A stretch of 40,043 nt of DNA. It comes from an uncultured Pelagibacteraceae bacterium. GTDB taxonomy: Bacteria > Pseudomonadota > Alphaproteobacteria > Pelagibacterales > Pelagibacteraceae. Positions within the stretch are counted from its first letter, which is position 1. Every line of letters starts with the position of its first letter. Below are positions 15,866-25,728 of the stretch, one piece after another. The notes beneath the pieces are model-generated. The model did no database searches. It worked only from the letters and a program-made list of their open reading frames with translations, and was not told the origin of the DNA. The stretch is from assembly GCA_902626045.1 (NCBI GenBank), contig CACODU010000005.1, positions 1-40,043 on the forward strand. The letters run 5' to 3'. The position numbers were made by a program, and so were the translations under genes.

Positions 15866-18429
15866 TTTCTTTTACTTTTTTTTTTAGTTTTATCGTATTC
15901 TTTTCTTTTTTCAATTAATATAAGTGCTTCTTCCATAGTAAGTTCATTTGGATCTTTTTCTTCTGGTATAGTAGCATTTAGAGACTTGTACTTAATATAA
16001 GGACCATATTGCCCTTTCATAATTCTAACAGGCTTTTTATCTTCAGGATGAGCTCCAAGATCTTTAATAAGTGAAGAGGAAATCCTTCCAGGCTTAGCTT
16101 CAGCAATTAAGGTTATTGCTCGATTAATTCCAATAGAAAAAAGATCCTCGACATTTTCAAGTCTTGCAGATTTATTTTCACATTTTAGATATGGGCCAAA
16201 CCTTCCAGAATTTAAAGTTATGTCTTGTCCATTTTCAGGATGTTGTCCTAATACTTTAGGAAGAGAGCATAAATATTTTGCTTTATCTAAATCAATACTG
16301 TCAACATCAATACCTTTAGGAATTGAAACATTTTTTAGGTGTTCATTCTCATTTTTTTTCTTTCTACCTTTTTTCTTTTTTGTTTCTAGCTCGTCTTTTT
16401 CTTTTTCATATTGTAAGTAGGGTCCAAATCTACCATTTTTTAAATATATATCTTTACCTTTTTCATTTTGACCCAATAATTTAGGCTCTGCTAAATTGTA
16501 TTGAGCTGCAGCTTTAGCTTTAGATAAAGGTCTAGTAAATTTACATTCTGGATAATTTGAACATCCTATAAAAGCCCCACCTCTAAAACTATTCTTAAGA
16601 CTTAGCTCTCCATTTGAACATAACTTACATTTTCGATCTATAACGTCTTTATCATCTCTTTCAAAAATTAAAGCTCCTAAACTTTCATTTAATAAGTCTA
16701 ATACTTCTCTAGTTCTTTTTTCTTTAACTTTTCCAACATTTTCGTAAAAATCTTTCCAAAAATTATCTAAAACTTGAACCCATTCAATTTTACCACTTGT
16801 GATTTCATCTAGTTGATTTTCCAAGTCTGCAGTAAAATTATAATCCACGTATTTAGAGAATAATTTCTCTAAAAAAGCTGAAATAAGCTTACCTCTGTCA
16901 GTTGGATTAAACCTTTTATTAATTAATTCCACATAATTTCTCGTTGATAATACTGAGATAATGCTGGCATAAGTGGAGGGTCTTCCTATGCCTAATTCCT
17001 CCATCTTTTTCACCAAACTAGCTTCAGAGTACCGTGGTGGTGGATCTGTAAAGTGTTGTTCATCATTTAGCTTAAGTATACTAATTTCTTCTCCGACTTT
17101 GACTTCAGGCAAAATATTTTTTGCATCTTCGTCAGTTTCTTGAACTTGATAAACTTTAAGAAACCCATCAAATTTTACGACTGAACCGCTTGCTCTAAAG
17201 TTTATCTTATTATCGTTCGAGGAAATAATAATAGTATTTCTGTCAAACTCTGCTGGAGTCATTTGAGATGATAAGGCTCTACTCCAAATTAATTCATAAA
17301 GTTTAAATTGATCTACATTTACATATTTTTTGATATCCGAAGGTTTTCTGCTTATATTAGTTGGTCTAATTGCCTCATGAGCTTCCTGAGCATTTTTTGC
17401 TTTCTTCCCCGTATAACTATTCGGAGCCTCAGGTAAATATTTATCACCATAATCATCAGTAATGAATTTTCTAAAGTCATCAATTGCTTCTTTTGAAATA
17501 TTAGTTCCGTCAGTTCTCATATAAGTAATTAATCCGGTAGTTTCACCCTCGATATCTACTCCTTGATAAAGTCGTTGTGCAATTTGCATTGTTCTGGAAG
17601 CTCCAAAACCAAATCGTCCCGAAGCAGATTGTTGTAAAGTTGATGTTGTAAAAGGAGCTAGGGGGTTTCGTCTAAATACTTTTGTATTAACATCAGTAAT
17701 TTTAAATTTTGTTTTATTAATTACATCAATGACTTTTTGTATTTCATCCTTATTTTTAAAAGAAAATTTTTCAATTTTATCTCCATTAAAAAGAGATAAT
17801 TTTGAGAATATATTTTTGTTATCTTTGTTCGTAAAGTCTGATGTAAGAGTCCAGTATTCCTCTGGTTTAAATAATTCTATTTCCTTTTCTCTTTCAGTTA
17901 TAAGTTTTAAGGCTACAGATTGAACTCTTCCCGCCGATTTTGATCCAGGTAATTTAGTCCAAAGAATTGGGGAGATATTAAATCCTACAAGATAATCCAA
18001 AGCCCTTCGCGCTAAATAAGCTTCAACTAAAGGTAAATGAATTTCTCTTGGATTTTTAATAGCATCAAGTATTGCTTTCTTCGTAATCTCGTTAAAAACA
18101 ACTCGCTCAAGATGTTTATCTTTTAATAATTTTTTTTTATCTAAGACTTCTTTAACATGCCACGCAATAGCTTCACCTTCACGATCAGGGTCCGTAGCTA
18201 AAATAATTTTATCAGAGTCTTCAGCAGCATTTGTAATTTCTTTTAAATATTTTTTTGAAAAAGAATCTATTTCCCATTCCATTTGAAATTTATTTTCAGG
18301 ATCTACAGATCCATTTTTTGAAGGAAGATCTCTTATGTGTCCATAGCTAGCTAAAACTAAATAATCTTTACCTAAATATTTATTTATTGTTTTTGCTTTT
18401 GCTGGACTTTCAACAATTACTAAATTCAT
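15862..18429 (-). CDS. topA: DNA topoisomerase I
   Basis: TopA relaxes negative supercoils. The Toprim domain begins MNLVIVESPAKAKTINKYLG and contains ATDPDREGEAIAWH (about residues 79 to 91). The catalytic Tyr is Tyr303 in GLITYMRTDGTN. Near residue 600 a four-Cys zinc motif is visible (CKLCSNGE and GCSNYPEC), followed by three C-terminal Toprim-type repeats (RFGPYLQYE, RFGPYLKCE, QYGPYIKY) and a Lys-rich tail. I chose the ATG at 18429 (855 residues) because family members start with this text; the frame continues upstream to a TTG at 18465 that coincides with a candidate -35 box. Confidence 0.96.
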   Translation of the reverse strand: MNLVIVESPAKAKTINKYLGKDYLVLASYGHIRDLPSKNGSVDPENKFQMEWEIDSFSKKYLKEITNAAEDSDKIILATDPDREGEAIAWHVKEVLDKKKLLKDKHLERVVFNEITKKAILDAIKNPREIHLPLVEAYLARRALDYLVGFNISPILWTKLPGSKSAGRVQSVALKLITEREKEIELFKPEEYWTLTSDFTNKDNKNIFSKLSLFNGDKIEKFSFKNKDEIQKVIDVINKTKFKITDVNTKVFRRNPLAPFTTSTLQQSASGRFGFGASRTMQIAQRLYQGVDIEGETTGLITYMRTDGTNISKEAIDDFRKFITDDYGDKYLPEAPNSYTGKKAKNAQEAHEAIRPTNISRKPSDIKKYVNVDQFKLYELIWSRALSSQMTPAEFDRNTIIISSNDNKINFRASGSVVKFDGFLKVYQVQETDEDAKNILPEVKVGEEISILKLNDEQHFTDPPPRYSEASLVKKMEELGIGRPSTYASIISVLSTRNYVELINKRFNPTDRGKLISAFLEKLFSKYVDYNFTADLENQLDEITSGKIEWVQVLDNFWKDFYENVGKVKEKRTREVLDLLNESLGALIFERDDKDVIDRKCKLCSNGELSLKNSFRGGAFIGCSNYPECKFTRPLSKAKAAAQYNLAEPKLLGQNEKGKDIYLKNGRFGPYLQYEKEKDELETKKKKGRKKKNENEHLKNVSIPKGIDVDSIDLDKAKYLCSLPKVLGQHPENGQDITLNSGRFGPYLKCENKSARLENVEDLFSIGINRAITLIAEAKPGRISSSLIKDLGAHPEDKKPVRIMKGQYGPYIKYKSLNATIPEEKDPNELTMEEALILIEKRKEYDKTKKKSKRK

Positions 18430-18430
18430 T

Positions 18431-18458
18431 ATTCGTTTATTTTCAAAATTAAACGAAT
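18431..18458. repeat. 9-bp perfect inverted repeat in front of topA
   Basis: ATTCGTTTA (18431-18439) and TAAACGAAT (18450-18458) are exact reverse complements separated by ten bases. The element ends one base before the topA start codon and lies downstream of a TTGACA box. It could be an operator or a leader hairpin; nothing in the sequence decides between them. Confidence 0.6.
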
Positions 18459-18465
18459 TTGTCAA
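18436..18465 (-). promoter_or_regulatory. candidate sigma-70-type promoter for topA
   Basis: On the minus strand TTGACA (18465-18460) is followed after 18 bases by AATAAA (18441-18436), four of six matches to the -10 consensus. The expected transcription start would fall near 18429, so the topA mRNA would have little or no leader. The inverted repeat covers the spacer and -10 region. Confidence 0.4.
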
Positions 18466-18497
18466 ATTTATTATTTAAAAACTAGAAAAGACAGCAC

Positions 18498-19076
18498 TTA
18501 TAACTTAATTTTACTTTCTTCAGAATTTTTTAATCGAACTATATTTTCTCGATGTGTGTAAATGATGATCACAAAAAAAATAAAAAGTATTAAAGAAAAA
18601 TTATTAATAAAAAAATATGAATAAACAAAAACAATTAATGATGAAATAATTGAAGATAATGATGCGTATCTAAATAAAAAAGATAAAATAAGCCAGGTAA
18701 TTCCAAAAATTAGAAAAAATTTATATGAAAGCGCCAATATAACACCCAGATAAGTTGCAACTCCTTTACCTCCTTTAAATTTTAACCAAGCGGGAAAAAT
18801 ATGACCGATAAAACAAATCAGAGCAGAATAAGAAATTAGATTATCAAAATAAATAAATGTTATGACTATAGAAAAATATCCTTTTAATAAGTCAAGCACA
18901 AGGGTAGCAACTGCTAGAGATTTTTTTCCAGTCCTTAAAACGTTTGTAGTTCCAATATTTCCTGATCCTATTTCTCTAATATCTTTTTTTAAAAAAATTT
19001 TTGTTAAAACTAATCCAAAGGGAATTGATCCTAATAAATAAGAGTACACTGTAACTATAATTAAATTTATGTCCAT
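18498..19076 (-). CDS. plsY: glycerol-3-phosphate acyltransferase PlsY
   Basis: PlsY transfers an acyl group from acyl-phosphate to glycerol-3-phosphate in the inner membrane, starting phospholipid synthesis. The three family motifs are visible: GSIPFGLVL near the N-terminus, REIGSGNIGTTNVLRTG around residues 35 to 51, and KFKGGKGVATYLG near 98 to 110. About five membrane segments fill the 192 residues. Its ATG shares one base with the stop of the upstream dihydroorotase-like gene. The 68 bases between its stop and topA carry the topA promoter and repeat but no gene. Confidence 0.94.
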   Translation of the reverse strand: MDINLIIVTVYSYLLGSIPFGLVLTKIFLKKDIREIGSGNIGTTNVLRTGKKSLAVATLVLDLLKGYFSIVITFIYFDNLISYSALICFIGHIFPAWLKFKGGKGVATYLGVILALSYKFFLIFGITWLILSFLFRYASLSSIISSLIVFVYSYFFINNFSLILFIFFVIIIYTHRENIVRLKNSEESKIKL

Positions 19077-20365
19077 TAGTTTGAGTAAACCAGTTCACCG
19101 TCAAGATAAGTCATTAAGATCTTTCCTTGAAGATTTCTATTTTCTATAGCAGTATTTTTTGATTTAGATTTTAGTTTATCCGCATCTACTTTCCATGGAG
19201 CATCTAAATCAAAGATACAAATATCTCCATCCGAACCTTTTGCTAAAGATCCTTTTTTTATGTTTAATATTTTAGCAGGGTTAATGGTTAAGGTTTCTAC
19301 TATTTTGTTCAAAGGAAGAGACTCATTATGATACATTTCTAAAGAAAGAGGTAGAAGGGTCTCTACACCAATTGCACCTGTAGCTGCTTGTGCGAATGGC
19401 AATCTTTTACTTTCCTCATCCTCTGGCAAATGATCCGAAACAATTACATCTATTAATCCATCTTTGATACCTTGAACAAGTGATAATCTATCGTCTTCAA
19501 GTCTAAGAGGAGGGGATAATTTTAAAAAAGTCTTGAATTCACCAATATCATTTTCATTTAAGGATAAATTATTTATTGAAACACCTACGCTAAATTTTTT
19601 TCCATTATTTTTATTTTTTCTAATAACGTCTAATGATTGTTTAGATGAAATCTGATTGATATGATATCTACAAGGATATTCACTAAGTAAACTTAAGTCT
19701 CTTTCGATTATTATTTTTTCAGCTAGAGCAGATATACCTTGCAGTCCAAGTCTTGTAGCTATCTCTCCATCGTTAATACAAGCGTTTTTTGAAAGCTCAT
19801 AGTCTTCCGCATGCTGCATTATCAAAACTCCAATATCAGAAGCATAATCCATTATTCTAGACATTAGCTCTGTATTCTGAATAGTTTTATTTACATCGCT
19901 AAAGCCAATTATTCCCCTCCCAGAGAGTAAGCCAAACTCAGTCATCAATTTACCCTCACATTGTTTGGTTATGGAAGCACAAGGAAAAAGGTTAACATTG
20001 GCTTTGTCTCTTCCTCTTCTAATAATGAAATCAACCATTGAAACGTTATCGATAATGGGTTTTGTATTAGGCATGGTTACTATAGATGTAACCCCACCAG
20101 CTAAAGCAGCCTGGCTAAGAGTTCTAAAGTTTTCTTTATATTCAAATCCTGGCTCACCTACAAAAGCCTTCATATCAACTAACCCTGGAATTAAAACGTT
20201 ACCTTTTAAATCAATTATTTCAGCATCTTTGTTAGCGTCAGTTTTTTTTACATTTTTTCCTATAGCTTTTACTTTACCTTTTTCGTTTAATATTAAAGAG
20301 CCTTTCTCATCCATATTTTGTGATGGATCTATAATTCTTGCATTAATAAAAATTTTTTCTTTCAT
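19076..20365 (-). CDS. pyrC': dihydroorotase-like protein, probably non-catalytic (PyrC' type)
   Basis: The 429-residue protein has the amidohydrolase fold of dihydroorotase (LIPGLVDM, GGVTSIVTMPNTKP, QHAEDYELSKNA, GAIGVETLLPLSLEMY), but several metal ligands are missing. The HxH of the usual 'DMHVHLREPG' is replaced in DMKAFVGEPG. The His pair before the second metal region appears as SINNLSL, and the HxxH near YHINQIS retains only the first His. The Asp-His of VSDHLPED remains. In Pseudomonas, such a degenerate PyrC' is a structural partner needed for aspartate transcarbamylase assembly. The gene directly follows pyrB with no gap, which fits that role here. It should not be counted as the working dihydroorotase. 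Confidence 0.85.
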   Translation of the reverse strand: MKEKIFINARIIDPSQNMDEKGSLILNEKGKVKAIGKNVKKTDANKDAEIIDLKGNVLIPGLVDMKAFVGEPGFEYKENFRTLSQAALAGGVTSIVTMPNTKPIIDNVSMVDFIIRRGRDKANVNLFPCASITKQCEGKLMTEFGLLSGRGIIGFSDVNKTIQNTELMSRIMDYASDIGVLIMQHAEDYELSKNACINDGEIATRLGLQGISALAEKIIIERDLSLLSEYPCRYHINQISSKQSLDVIRKNKNNGKKFSVGVSINNLSLNENDIGEFKTFLKLSPPLRLEDDRLSLVQGIKDGLIDVIVSDHLPEDEESKRLPFAQAATGAIGVETLLPLSLEMYHNESLPLNKIVETLTINPAKILNIKKGSLAKGSDGDICIFDLDAPWKVDADKLKSKSKNTAIENRNLQGKILMTYLDGELVYSN

Positions 20366-21310
20366 TTATTTACAATACTTTTTTAAACAAGCCATTCTTA
20401 CTGCTACACCTAATTCAACTTGCTCTTTAACCAAACTTACGTTTATATCATCTGCAAGTTTTGTATCTATCTCTACTCCTCTATTCATTGGACCGGGATG
20501 CATAATTAGTGTATCTTTTTTTGCAAATTTTAATTTTTCTTGGGTTAAACCGTAAAATTCATAATATTCTCTTTTTGAAGGTAAGAACGAGCCTTGCATT
20601 CTTTCATTTTGTAGTCTTAACATCATTACGATGTCACAACCATCAAGACCTTTCTTCATATCTGTAAAAGATTTTACTCCCATTCTATCAATTGATTTCG
20701 GCATCAAAGTTTTTGGTGCTATTACATTTACTTCAGCACCTAACATATTCATTAAATAAATATTTGATCTAGCTACTCTTGAGTGAAGTATATCGCCGCA
20801 AATTGCAATCTTCAGTCCTTCAATTTTTCCTTTTCTGTTAATTATTGTTAAAGCATCAAGTAAAGCTTGAGTCGGGTGTTCTCTTCTCCCATCCCCAGCA
20901 TTAATAACAGCACAATTAACTTTTTGAGATAATAAATTTGGCGCACCAGAGTCTTGGTGTCTGATTACAATTAAGTCAGGGTGCATTGCGTTTAGAGTCA
21001 TTGCTGTATCGATTAAGGTTTCACCTTTTTTAAGCGCAGAGTTGTCCATGTTCATTGACATTACATCTGCACCTAATCTTTTACCTGCTAGATCAAAAGA
21101 ACTTTGAGTTCTTGTGGATGGTTCAAAAAATAAGTTAATTTGAGTTTTTCCTCTTAGAACATCTAATTTTTTTGAGCTACTTCTGTTTAATTCAATAAAT
21201 TTTTTTGCTTCATCTAATATTGATTTAGCTTCTAATATTGAAAGATTTTGAATGCCAAGAAGATGTTTGGGAGAGTTTTTAATAGCTGTATTGTTTTTCT
21301 TAACTGCCAT
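20366..21310 (-). CDS. pyrB: aspartate carbamoyltransferase catalytic subunit
   Basis: PyrB condenses carbamoyl phosphate and aspartate, the committed step of pyrimidine synthesis. The carbamoyl phosphate site [20 protein letters not shown], the loop Lys in [15 protein letters not shown], the [16 protein letters not shown] block and the terminal [12 protein letters not shown] are all present. I chose the ATG at 21310 (MAVKKNN, 314 residues); an in-frame TTG lies three codons upstream. The gene abuts the PyrC'-like gene. No regulatory subunit PyrI is visible, as expected when the degenerate dihydroorotase partner is present. Confidence 0.95.
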   Translation of the reverse strand: MAVKKNNTAIKNSPKHLLGIQNLSILEAKSILDEAKKFIELNRSSSKKLDVLRGKTQINLFFEPSTRTQSSFDLAGKRLGADVMSMNMDNSALKKGETLIDTAMTLNAMHPDLIVIRHQDSGAPNLLSQKVNCAVINAGDGRREHPTQALLDALTIINRKGKIEGLKIAICGDILHSRVARSNIYLMNMLGAEVNVIAPKTLMPKSIDRMGVKSFTDMKKGLDGCDIVMMLRLQNERMQGSFLPSKREYYEFYGLTQEKLKFAKKDTLIMHPGPMNRGVEIDTKLADDINVSLVKEQVELGVAVRMACLKKYCK

Positions 21311-21345
21311 TAAAATCAACTCTATAGGCGTTTTATAGTATCAGA

Positions 21346-21810
21346 TCAAGTATTTTCTTTAGTTAAATAGTCTAAGGCCCCTTGAAGTATAAATTGTGCA
21401 GAATTCTCATCTAATTTACTTATCTTTTTTGACGTGTTTGATGCTAAATCATTGGATAAATTAAACGCCCCCTGACTTGATAATCTTTCATCCCATAAAG
21501 TGACATTTTCAGTAACATCTTTTGATAGATTAATAGCCAAATCTTTAGCTGATTGTGACGATTGACTAAATGATCCATCCATATTGATTGGATTTCCAAC
21601 CACTATGCCTTGAATCTGATTTTCATTAAAAATCTTTATTATTTCTTTAAGAAACTCAGAATATTTATTTTTGATTAAAGTCGTATATGGTGTAGCAATA
21701 ATTTTATTTTCATCAGAAATGGCTACACCAATACGTTTTCTACCTGGGTCAATTCCCATTAACCTAGACTTTTTATCGAGTTTTTTCTTAAATTCTTTAA
21801 TATCAAGCAT
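21346..21810 (-). CDS. ruvX: YqgF/RuvX-family nuclease (putative 16S rRNA maturation / Holliday junction resolvase-like)
   Basis: This small RNase H-fold protein is implicated in processing the 5' end of pre-16S rRNA, and is also annotated as a putative Holliday junction resolvase. The catalytic pattern is visible: MGIDPGRKRIGVAISDE (first Asp), VVGNPINMDGS, LWDERLSS, and the final LDENSAQFILQGALDYL where the last acidic residues sit. The length of 154 residues is typical. It lies 35 bases upstream of pyrB on the same strand and diverges from gatC across 51 bases. Confidence 0.92.
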   Translation of the reverse strand: MLDIKEFKKKLDKKSRLMGIDPGRKRIGVAISDENKIIATPYTTLIKNKYSEFLKEIIKIFNENQIQGIVVGNPINMDGSFSQSSQSAKDLAINLSKDVTENVTLWDERLSSQGAFNLSNDLASNTSKKISKLDENSAQFILQGALDYLTKENT

Positions 21811-21861
21811 GAAATTTACCTAATTTGTGATAAAACACATTTAAATTAACTTATTTCACAA

Positions 21862-22149
21862 ATGTCCCTAGATAAAGAAAAAATTAAACATGTTGCAAAA
21901 TTAGCTCGAATTTCAGTTGATGAGGCTAAAGTTGAGAGTCTTACAAAAGATTTAAACTCCATTTTTAAGTTTATAGAGCAATTAAATGAACTAAATACAG
22001 ACAAAGTAAAACCTTTAACCTCTATACTTAATCAGTCATTAAGATCGAGAAAAGATAAAATTAGTGATGGTAAGATAAGAGAGAAAATTCTGAAAAATTC
22101 ACCCAAAGAAAATGAAGAATTTTTTGTAGTACCTAAGGTGGTGGAGTAA
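21862..22149 (+). CDS. gatC: Asp-tRNA(Asn)/Glu-tRNA(Gln) amidotransferase subunit C
   Basis: GatC is the small chaperone-like subunit that wraps around GatA and GatB. The 95-residue protein starts with the family pattern [20 protein letters not shown], followed by [21 protein letters not shown] and the C-terminal [12 protein letters not shown]. It begins the gatCAB operon and overlaps gatA by one base after a GGAG. The ATG itself is covered by one arm of an 8-base inverted repeat. Confidence 0.94.
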   Translation: MSLDKEKIKHVAKLARISVDEAKVESLTKDLNSIFKFIEQLNELNTDKVKPLTSILNQSLRSRKDKISDGKIREKILKNSPKENEEFFVVPKVVE

Positions 22150-23606
22150 TGGCTGATATTACAAATCAAAGTCTAAATGAAATTATAGAAAATATAAAAA
22201 CGAAAAAAGTTTCATCTACAGATTTAACTAAAGCATATATAAAAAATATTGAAAGTGCAAAAAAGTTAAATGCATTCGTTACTACTACATTTGATAAGGC
22301 TTTAGATAATGCTCAACAATTTGATAAAAAACCAAATTTTGATCAATTACTTCCAGGTATACCTTTAGCTGTAAAAGATTTATTTTGCACAGAAAATACA
22401 AAAACAACTGCAGGAAGTAATATTTTAAATAATTTTATTCCATCTTATGAGTCAACAGTTACTAAAAATTTATGGGACAATGGATCATTTCTTTTAGGAA
22501 AATTAAATTGTGATGAGTTTGCGATGGGTTCTTCTAACGAGACAAGTCACTATGGAAATGTGATTAATCCCGTAGGAGATCAATTAGTACCGGGTGGTTC
22601 ATCTGGAGGATCCTCATCTGCTTTAGCTGCAGACTTAACACCAGCTACAATTGGAACAGATACTGGTGGATCAATTAGGCAACCAGCTTCTTTTACTGGT
22701 ACCGTAGGTTTAAAACCAACTTATGGTTTGTGTTCAAGATGGGGTATTGTTGCTTTTGCATCTTCTTTAGATCAGGCAGGCCCAATGACAAAAACAATAA
22801 AAGATTGCGCAATCATGCTGGAGTCAATGTCTGGTTTTGATGAAAAAGACTCTACTTCAATAAACAAAAAGAAAGAACAATACTCAAAAAATTTAAAAGA
22901 TAATATTAAAGGTTTAAAAATTGGAATTCCAAAAGAATATCGTGTTGACAATATGCCAAAGGAAATTGATGAACTTTGGGAAAAAGGAAAAAAGATATTA
23001 ATAGATCTTGGGGCACAATTAATTGATATTTCATTGCCTCATACAAAATATGCTCTACCTACTTATTATATAGTTGCTCCGGCTGAAGCCTCATCCAATT
23101 TAGCCAGATATGATGGAGTAAGATATGGTTTTAGATCAAAACAAGGCAAAGATTTAATTGAGATGTATGAAAAAACTCGGTCCGAAGGTTTTGGAGATGA
23201 AGTCAAACGTAGAATACTAATTGGTACTTATGTTCTTTCATCAGGTTATTATGATGCTTATTACCTTAAAGCACAAAAAGTAAGACAACTAATTAAAAAA
23301 GATTTTGATGAAAGTTTTAAAAAAATAGATGCAATTCTAACGCCTTCAACACCAAGTTCTGCATTCAAAATAGGGGAGAAAACTAATGATCCTGTTTCCA
23401 TGTATTTAAACGATATTTTTACAGTGCCGGTAAATTTAGCTGGTCTTCCAGCTTTGTCATTGCCCGCAGGTGTTGATAAGAAAGGTTATCCTTTAGGTTT
23501 GCAACTTATTGGTAAAGCATTAGATGAGCAAAAAATTCTTAATATTGGTTATGCATTTGAAAAAAATTGCGGTTTTAAAAATGAAATTAAAAAGTGGTGG
23601 TCATGA
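22149..23606 (+). CDS. gatA: Glu-tRNA(Gln) amidotransferase subunit A
   Basis: GatA hydrolyses glutamine to supply ammonia for converting misacylated Glu-tRNA(Gln) to Gln-tRNA(Gln). The amidase-signature triad is visible: Lys in [14 protein letters not shown] (about residue 78), then the Ser-cisSer pair in [17 protein letters not shown] and [14 protein letters not shown]. At 485 residues it is full length. It overlaps gatB by four bases (ATGA). Alphaproteobacteria of this type use this route in place of a glutaminyl-tRNA synthetase. Confidence 0.96.
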   Translation: MADITNQSLNEIIENIKTKKVSSTDLTKAYIKNIESAKKLNAFVTTTFDKALDNAQQFDKKPNFDQLLPGIPLAVKDLFCTENTKTTAGSNILNNFIPSYESTVTKNLWDNGSFLLGKLNCDEFAMGSSNETSHYGNVINPVGDQLVPGGSSGGSSSALAADLTPATIGTDTGGSIRQPASFTGTVGLKPTYGLCSRWGIVAFASSLDQAGPMTKTIKDCAIMLESMSGFDEKDSTSINKKKEQYSKNLKDNIKGLKIGIPKEYRVDNMPKEIDELWEKGKKILIDLGAQLIDISLPHTKYALPTYYIVAPAEASSNLARYDGVRYGFRSKQGKDLIEMYEKTRSEGFGDEVKRRILIGTYVLSSGYYDAYYLKAQKVRQLIKKDFDESFKKIDAILTPSTPSSAFKIGEKTNDPVSMYLNDIFTVPVNLAGLPALSLPAGVDKKGYPLGLQLIGKALDEQKILNIGYAFEKNCGFKNEIKKWWS

Positions 23607-25072
23607 GCAAAGAAAAATTTGATTATTTTATAAAGGGAGAAAAAGGGAAATATGAAGTTGTGATAGGTCTTGAAGTTCATGCTCAAGTTTTATCTAAATC
23701 TAAACTCTTCTCTGGTTCATCAACTAAATTTGGTGCTGATCCTAACAACCAGGTGAGTTTGATTGATTCTGCTTTTCCAGGAATGTTACCGGTCATTAAT
23801 GAAGAATGTGTTAAGCAAGCGGTAAGAACAGGCCTTGGTTTAAATGCTAAAATAAATAATTTCTCAGTTTTTGATAGGAAAAATTATTTTTATGCAGATT
23901 TACCTCAAGGTTATCAGATATCTCAATATAAGAATCCCATTGTAGGAGAAGGCAAAGTTTTATTAGATATGCCTTATGGGTCAAAAGAAATTGGCATAGA
24001 GAGACTTCATCTCGAGCAAGATGCAGGTAAAAGTATTCATGATATGGATCCATCTAATACTTATGTAGATTTAAATCGCTCAGGAATTGCTTTAATGGAA
24101 ATAGTCAGTAAACCAGATCTGAGATCACCAGATGAAGTTAATGCATACATAAAAAAATTAAGATCAATCATGAGATATTTAGGAACCTGTGATGGAAATA
24201 TGCAAGAGGGATCACTTAGAGCTGATGTAAATGTATCTGTTAGAAAAGAAGGTGATAAAAATTTTGGAACACGTTGTGAAATCAAAAATGTAAATTCTAT
24301 TAAATTTATGCAGATGGCAATTGAATATGAAGCTGCTAGACAAGTTAAACTAATAGAAAACGGCAAAGAAATAGATCAAGAAACAAGACTTTTCGATACA
24401 AAAAAAAATGAGACAAGATCAATGAGATCAAAAGAAGATGCACATGATTATAGATATTTTCCTGATCCAGACCTTTTACCTTTAAAGTTAGAACAACGAT
24501 TAATTGATGATTTAAAAAAATCTCTTCCAGAGCTTCCAGATAAAAAAAAGGAAAGATTTATAAAAGAGTATGGATTAAATGCATATGAAGCAAATGTCTT
24601 AGTTTCTGAAAAAGACATATCAGATTATTATGAAGAAGTTGCAAAACTATCTGATAAAAAACTTGCAGCTACTTGGATGATGGGGGATTTATTTGCAATG
24701 CTAAATGATAAGGGACTAGACATATCAAAATCTCCTATATCGGCAAAACATTTTGCAGAATTAGTCCAATCAATTAAATCTGGAGAAATTTCTGGAAGAA
24801 TAGCAAAAGAAGTTTTCGAAATTATGGTTGAAAGCGGCGATAATCCAAAAAAAATTATAGAGTCAAAAGGGATGAAGCAACAAAGTAATCCTAAAGAATT
24901 AGAAAAAATGATTAATGAGATACTATCAAAAAATAAAGATAAAGTTGACCAATACAAAGCTGGAAAAGAAAAATTATTTGGTTTTTTTGTTGGACAGGTT
25001 ATGAAATTATCTGGTGGGAAAGCAAATCCTCAATTAACAAACGAGATTCTAAAAAAACTTTTAAAAGGCTAA
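23603..25072 (+). CDS. gatB: Asp/Glu-tRNA amidotransferase subunit B
   Basis: GatB binds and phosphorylates the misacylated aminoacyl-tRNA and amidates it with ammonia from GatA. The N-terminal signature [20 protein letters not shown] is at about residues 17 to 36, followed by [39 protein letters not shown] and [21 protein letters not shown]. The C-terminal YqeY-like domain covers the last 150 residues. I chose the ATG at 23603 (489 residues), in the ATGA overlap with gatA, over upstream in-frame GTG codons. Confidence 0.96.
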   Translation: MSKEKFDYFIKGEKGKYEVVIGLEVHAQVLSKSKLFSGSSTKFGADPNNQVSLIDSAFPGMLPVINEECVKQAVRTGLGLNAKINNFSVFDRKNYFYADLPQGYQISQYKNPIVGEGKVLLDMPYGSKEIGIERLHLEQDAGKSIHDMDPSNTYVDLNRSGIALMEIVSKPDLRSPDEVNAYIKKLRSIMRYLGTCDGNMQEGSLRADVNVSVRKEGDKNFGTRCEIKNVNSIKFMQMAIEYEAARQVKLIENGKEIDQETRLFDTKKNETRSMRSKEDAHDYRYFPDPDLLPLKLEQRLIDDLKKSLPELPDKKKERFIKEYGLNAYEANVLVSEKDISDYYEEVAKLSDKKLAATWMMGDLFAMLNDKGLDISKSPISAKHFAELVQSIKSGEISGRIAKEVFEIMVESGDNPKKIIESKGMKQQSNPKELEKMINEILSKNKDKVDQYKAGKEKLFGFFVGQVMKLSGGKANPQLTNEILKKLLKG

Positions 25073-25074
25073 TT

Positions 25075-25728
25075 ATGCCTAAAAAATTAGATTTAACAGA
25101 TAATCTTGAAAAGTATATTATTGACCATTCTGATGATCTTACTGACGTTCAAAAAGAGATCTTAAATTTTAATCTTAGTCTTGGAGATCAAAAGAAATTG
25201 CAAATTTCTATTTCACAAGCGCAATTTCTTCAAACATTAATTAAAACATCTAATACAAAAAAAGTTTTAGAAATTGGAAGTTTTACAGGTTTTAGCGCTT
25301 TATCAATGGCATTATCATTACCTGATGATGGATCTTTAATTAGCTTAGATAAAAACGTAGAATTTAGTAAAAAAGCAAAATCTTTTTATGATAAGGCTAA
25401 TGAAAACAAGATAACACAAATTATAAAGCCAGCACTTGAGAGTTTGAAAGAACTAGAAAATGCTAAACAAAAATTTGATTTGGTTTTTATTGATGCAGAT
25501 AAAGAAAATTATATAAATTATTATGAAAAAAGCATTGTATTAATTGATAAAAATGGACTTATTATAATTGATAATGTCTTATGGCATGGTGAGGTAGCCG
25601 ATAATTCAAAAAATGATAAATTCACCAATATCATTAGAGAATTTAACAAATATATAAAAGACGATAATAGAGTGATAAAAAATATCATTCCCATTGGTGA
25701 TGGATTTACAATTTGTATTAAAAAATAA
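25075..25728 (+). CDS. SAM-dependent O-methyltransferase, caffeoyl-CoA-type family
   Basis: The 217-residue protein is a class I methyltransferase of the Methyltransf_3 type. The SAM-binding motif is VLEIGSFTGFSALSMALSLP (about residues 64 to 83), then the acidic LISLDKN, the metal-binding Asp in DLVFIDADKENYINYYE, and IIDNVLWHGEV. These match bacterial metal-dependent O-methyltransferases; the natural substrate is not known and I do not guess it. It sits two bases after gatB and overlaps the next gene by one base. Confidence 0.82.
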   Translation: MPKKLDLTDNLEKYIIDHSDDLTDVQKEILNFNLSLGDQKKLQISISQAQFLQTLIKTSNTKKVLEIGSFTGFSALSMALSLPDDGSLISLDKNVEFSKKAKSFYDKANENKITQIIKPALESLKELENAKQKFDLVFIDADKENYINYYEKSIVLIDKNGLIIIDNVLWHGEVADNSKNDKFTNIIREFNKYIKDDNRVIKNIIPIGDGFTICIKK

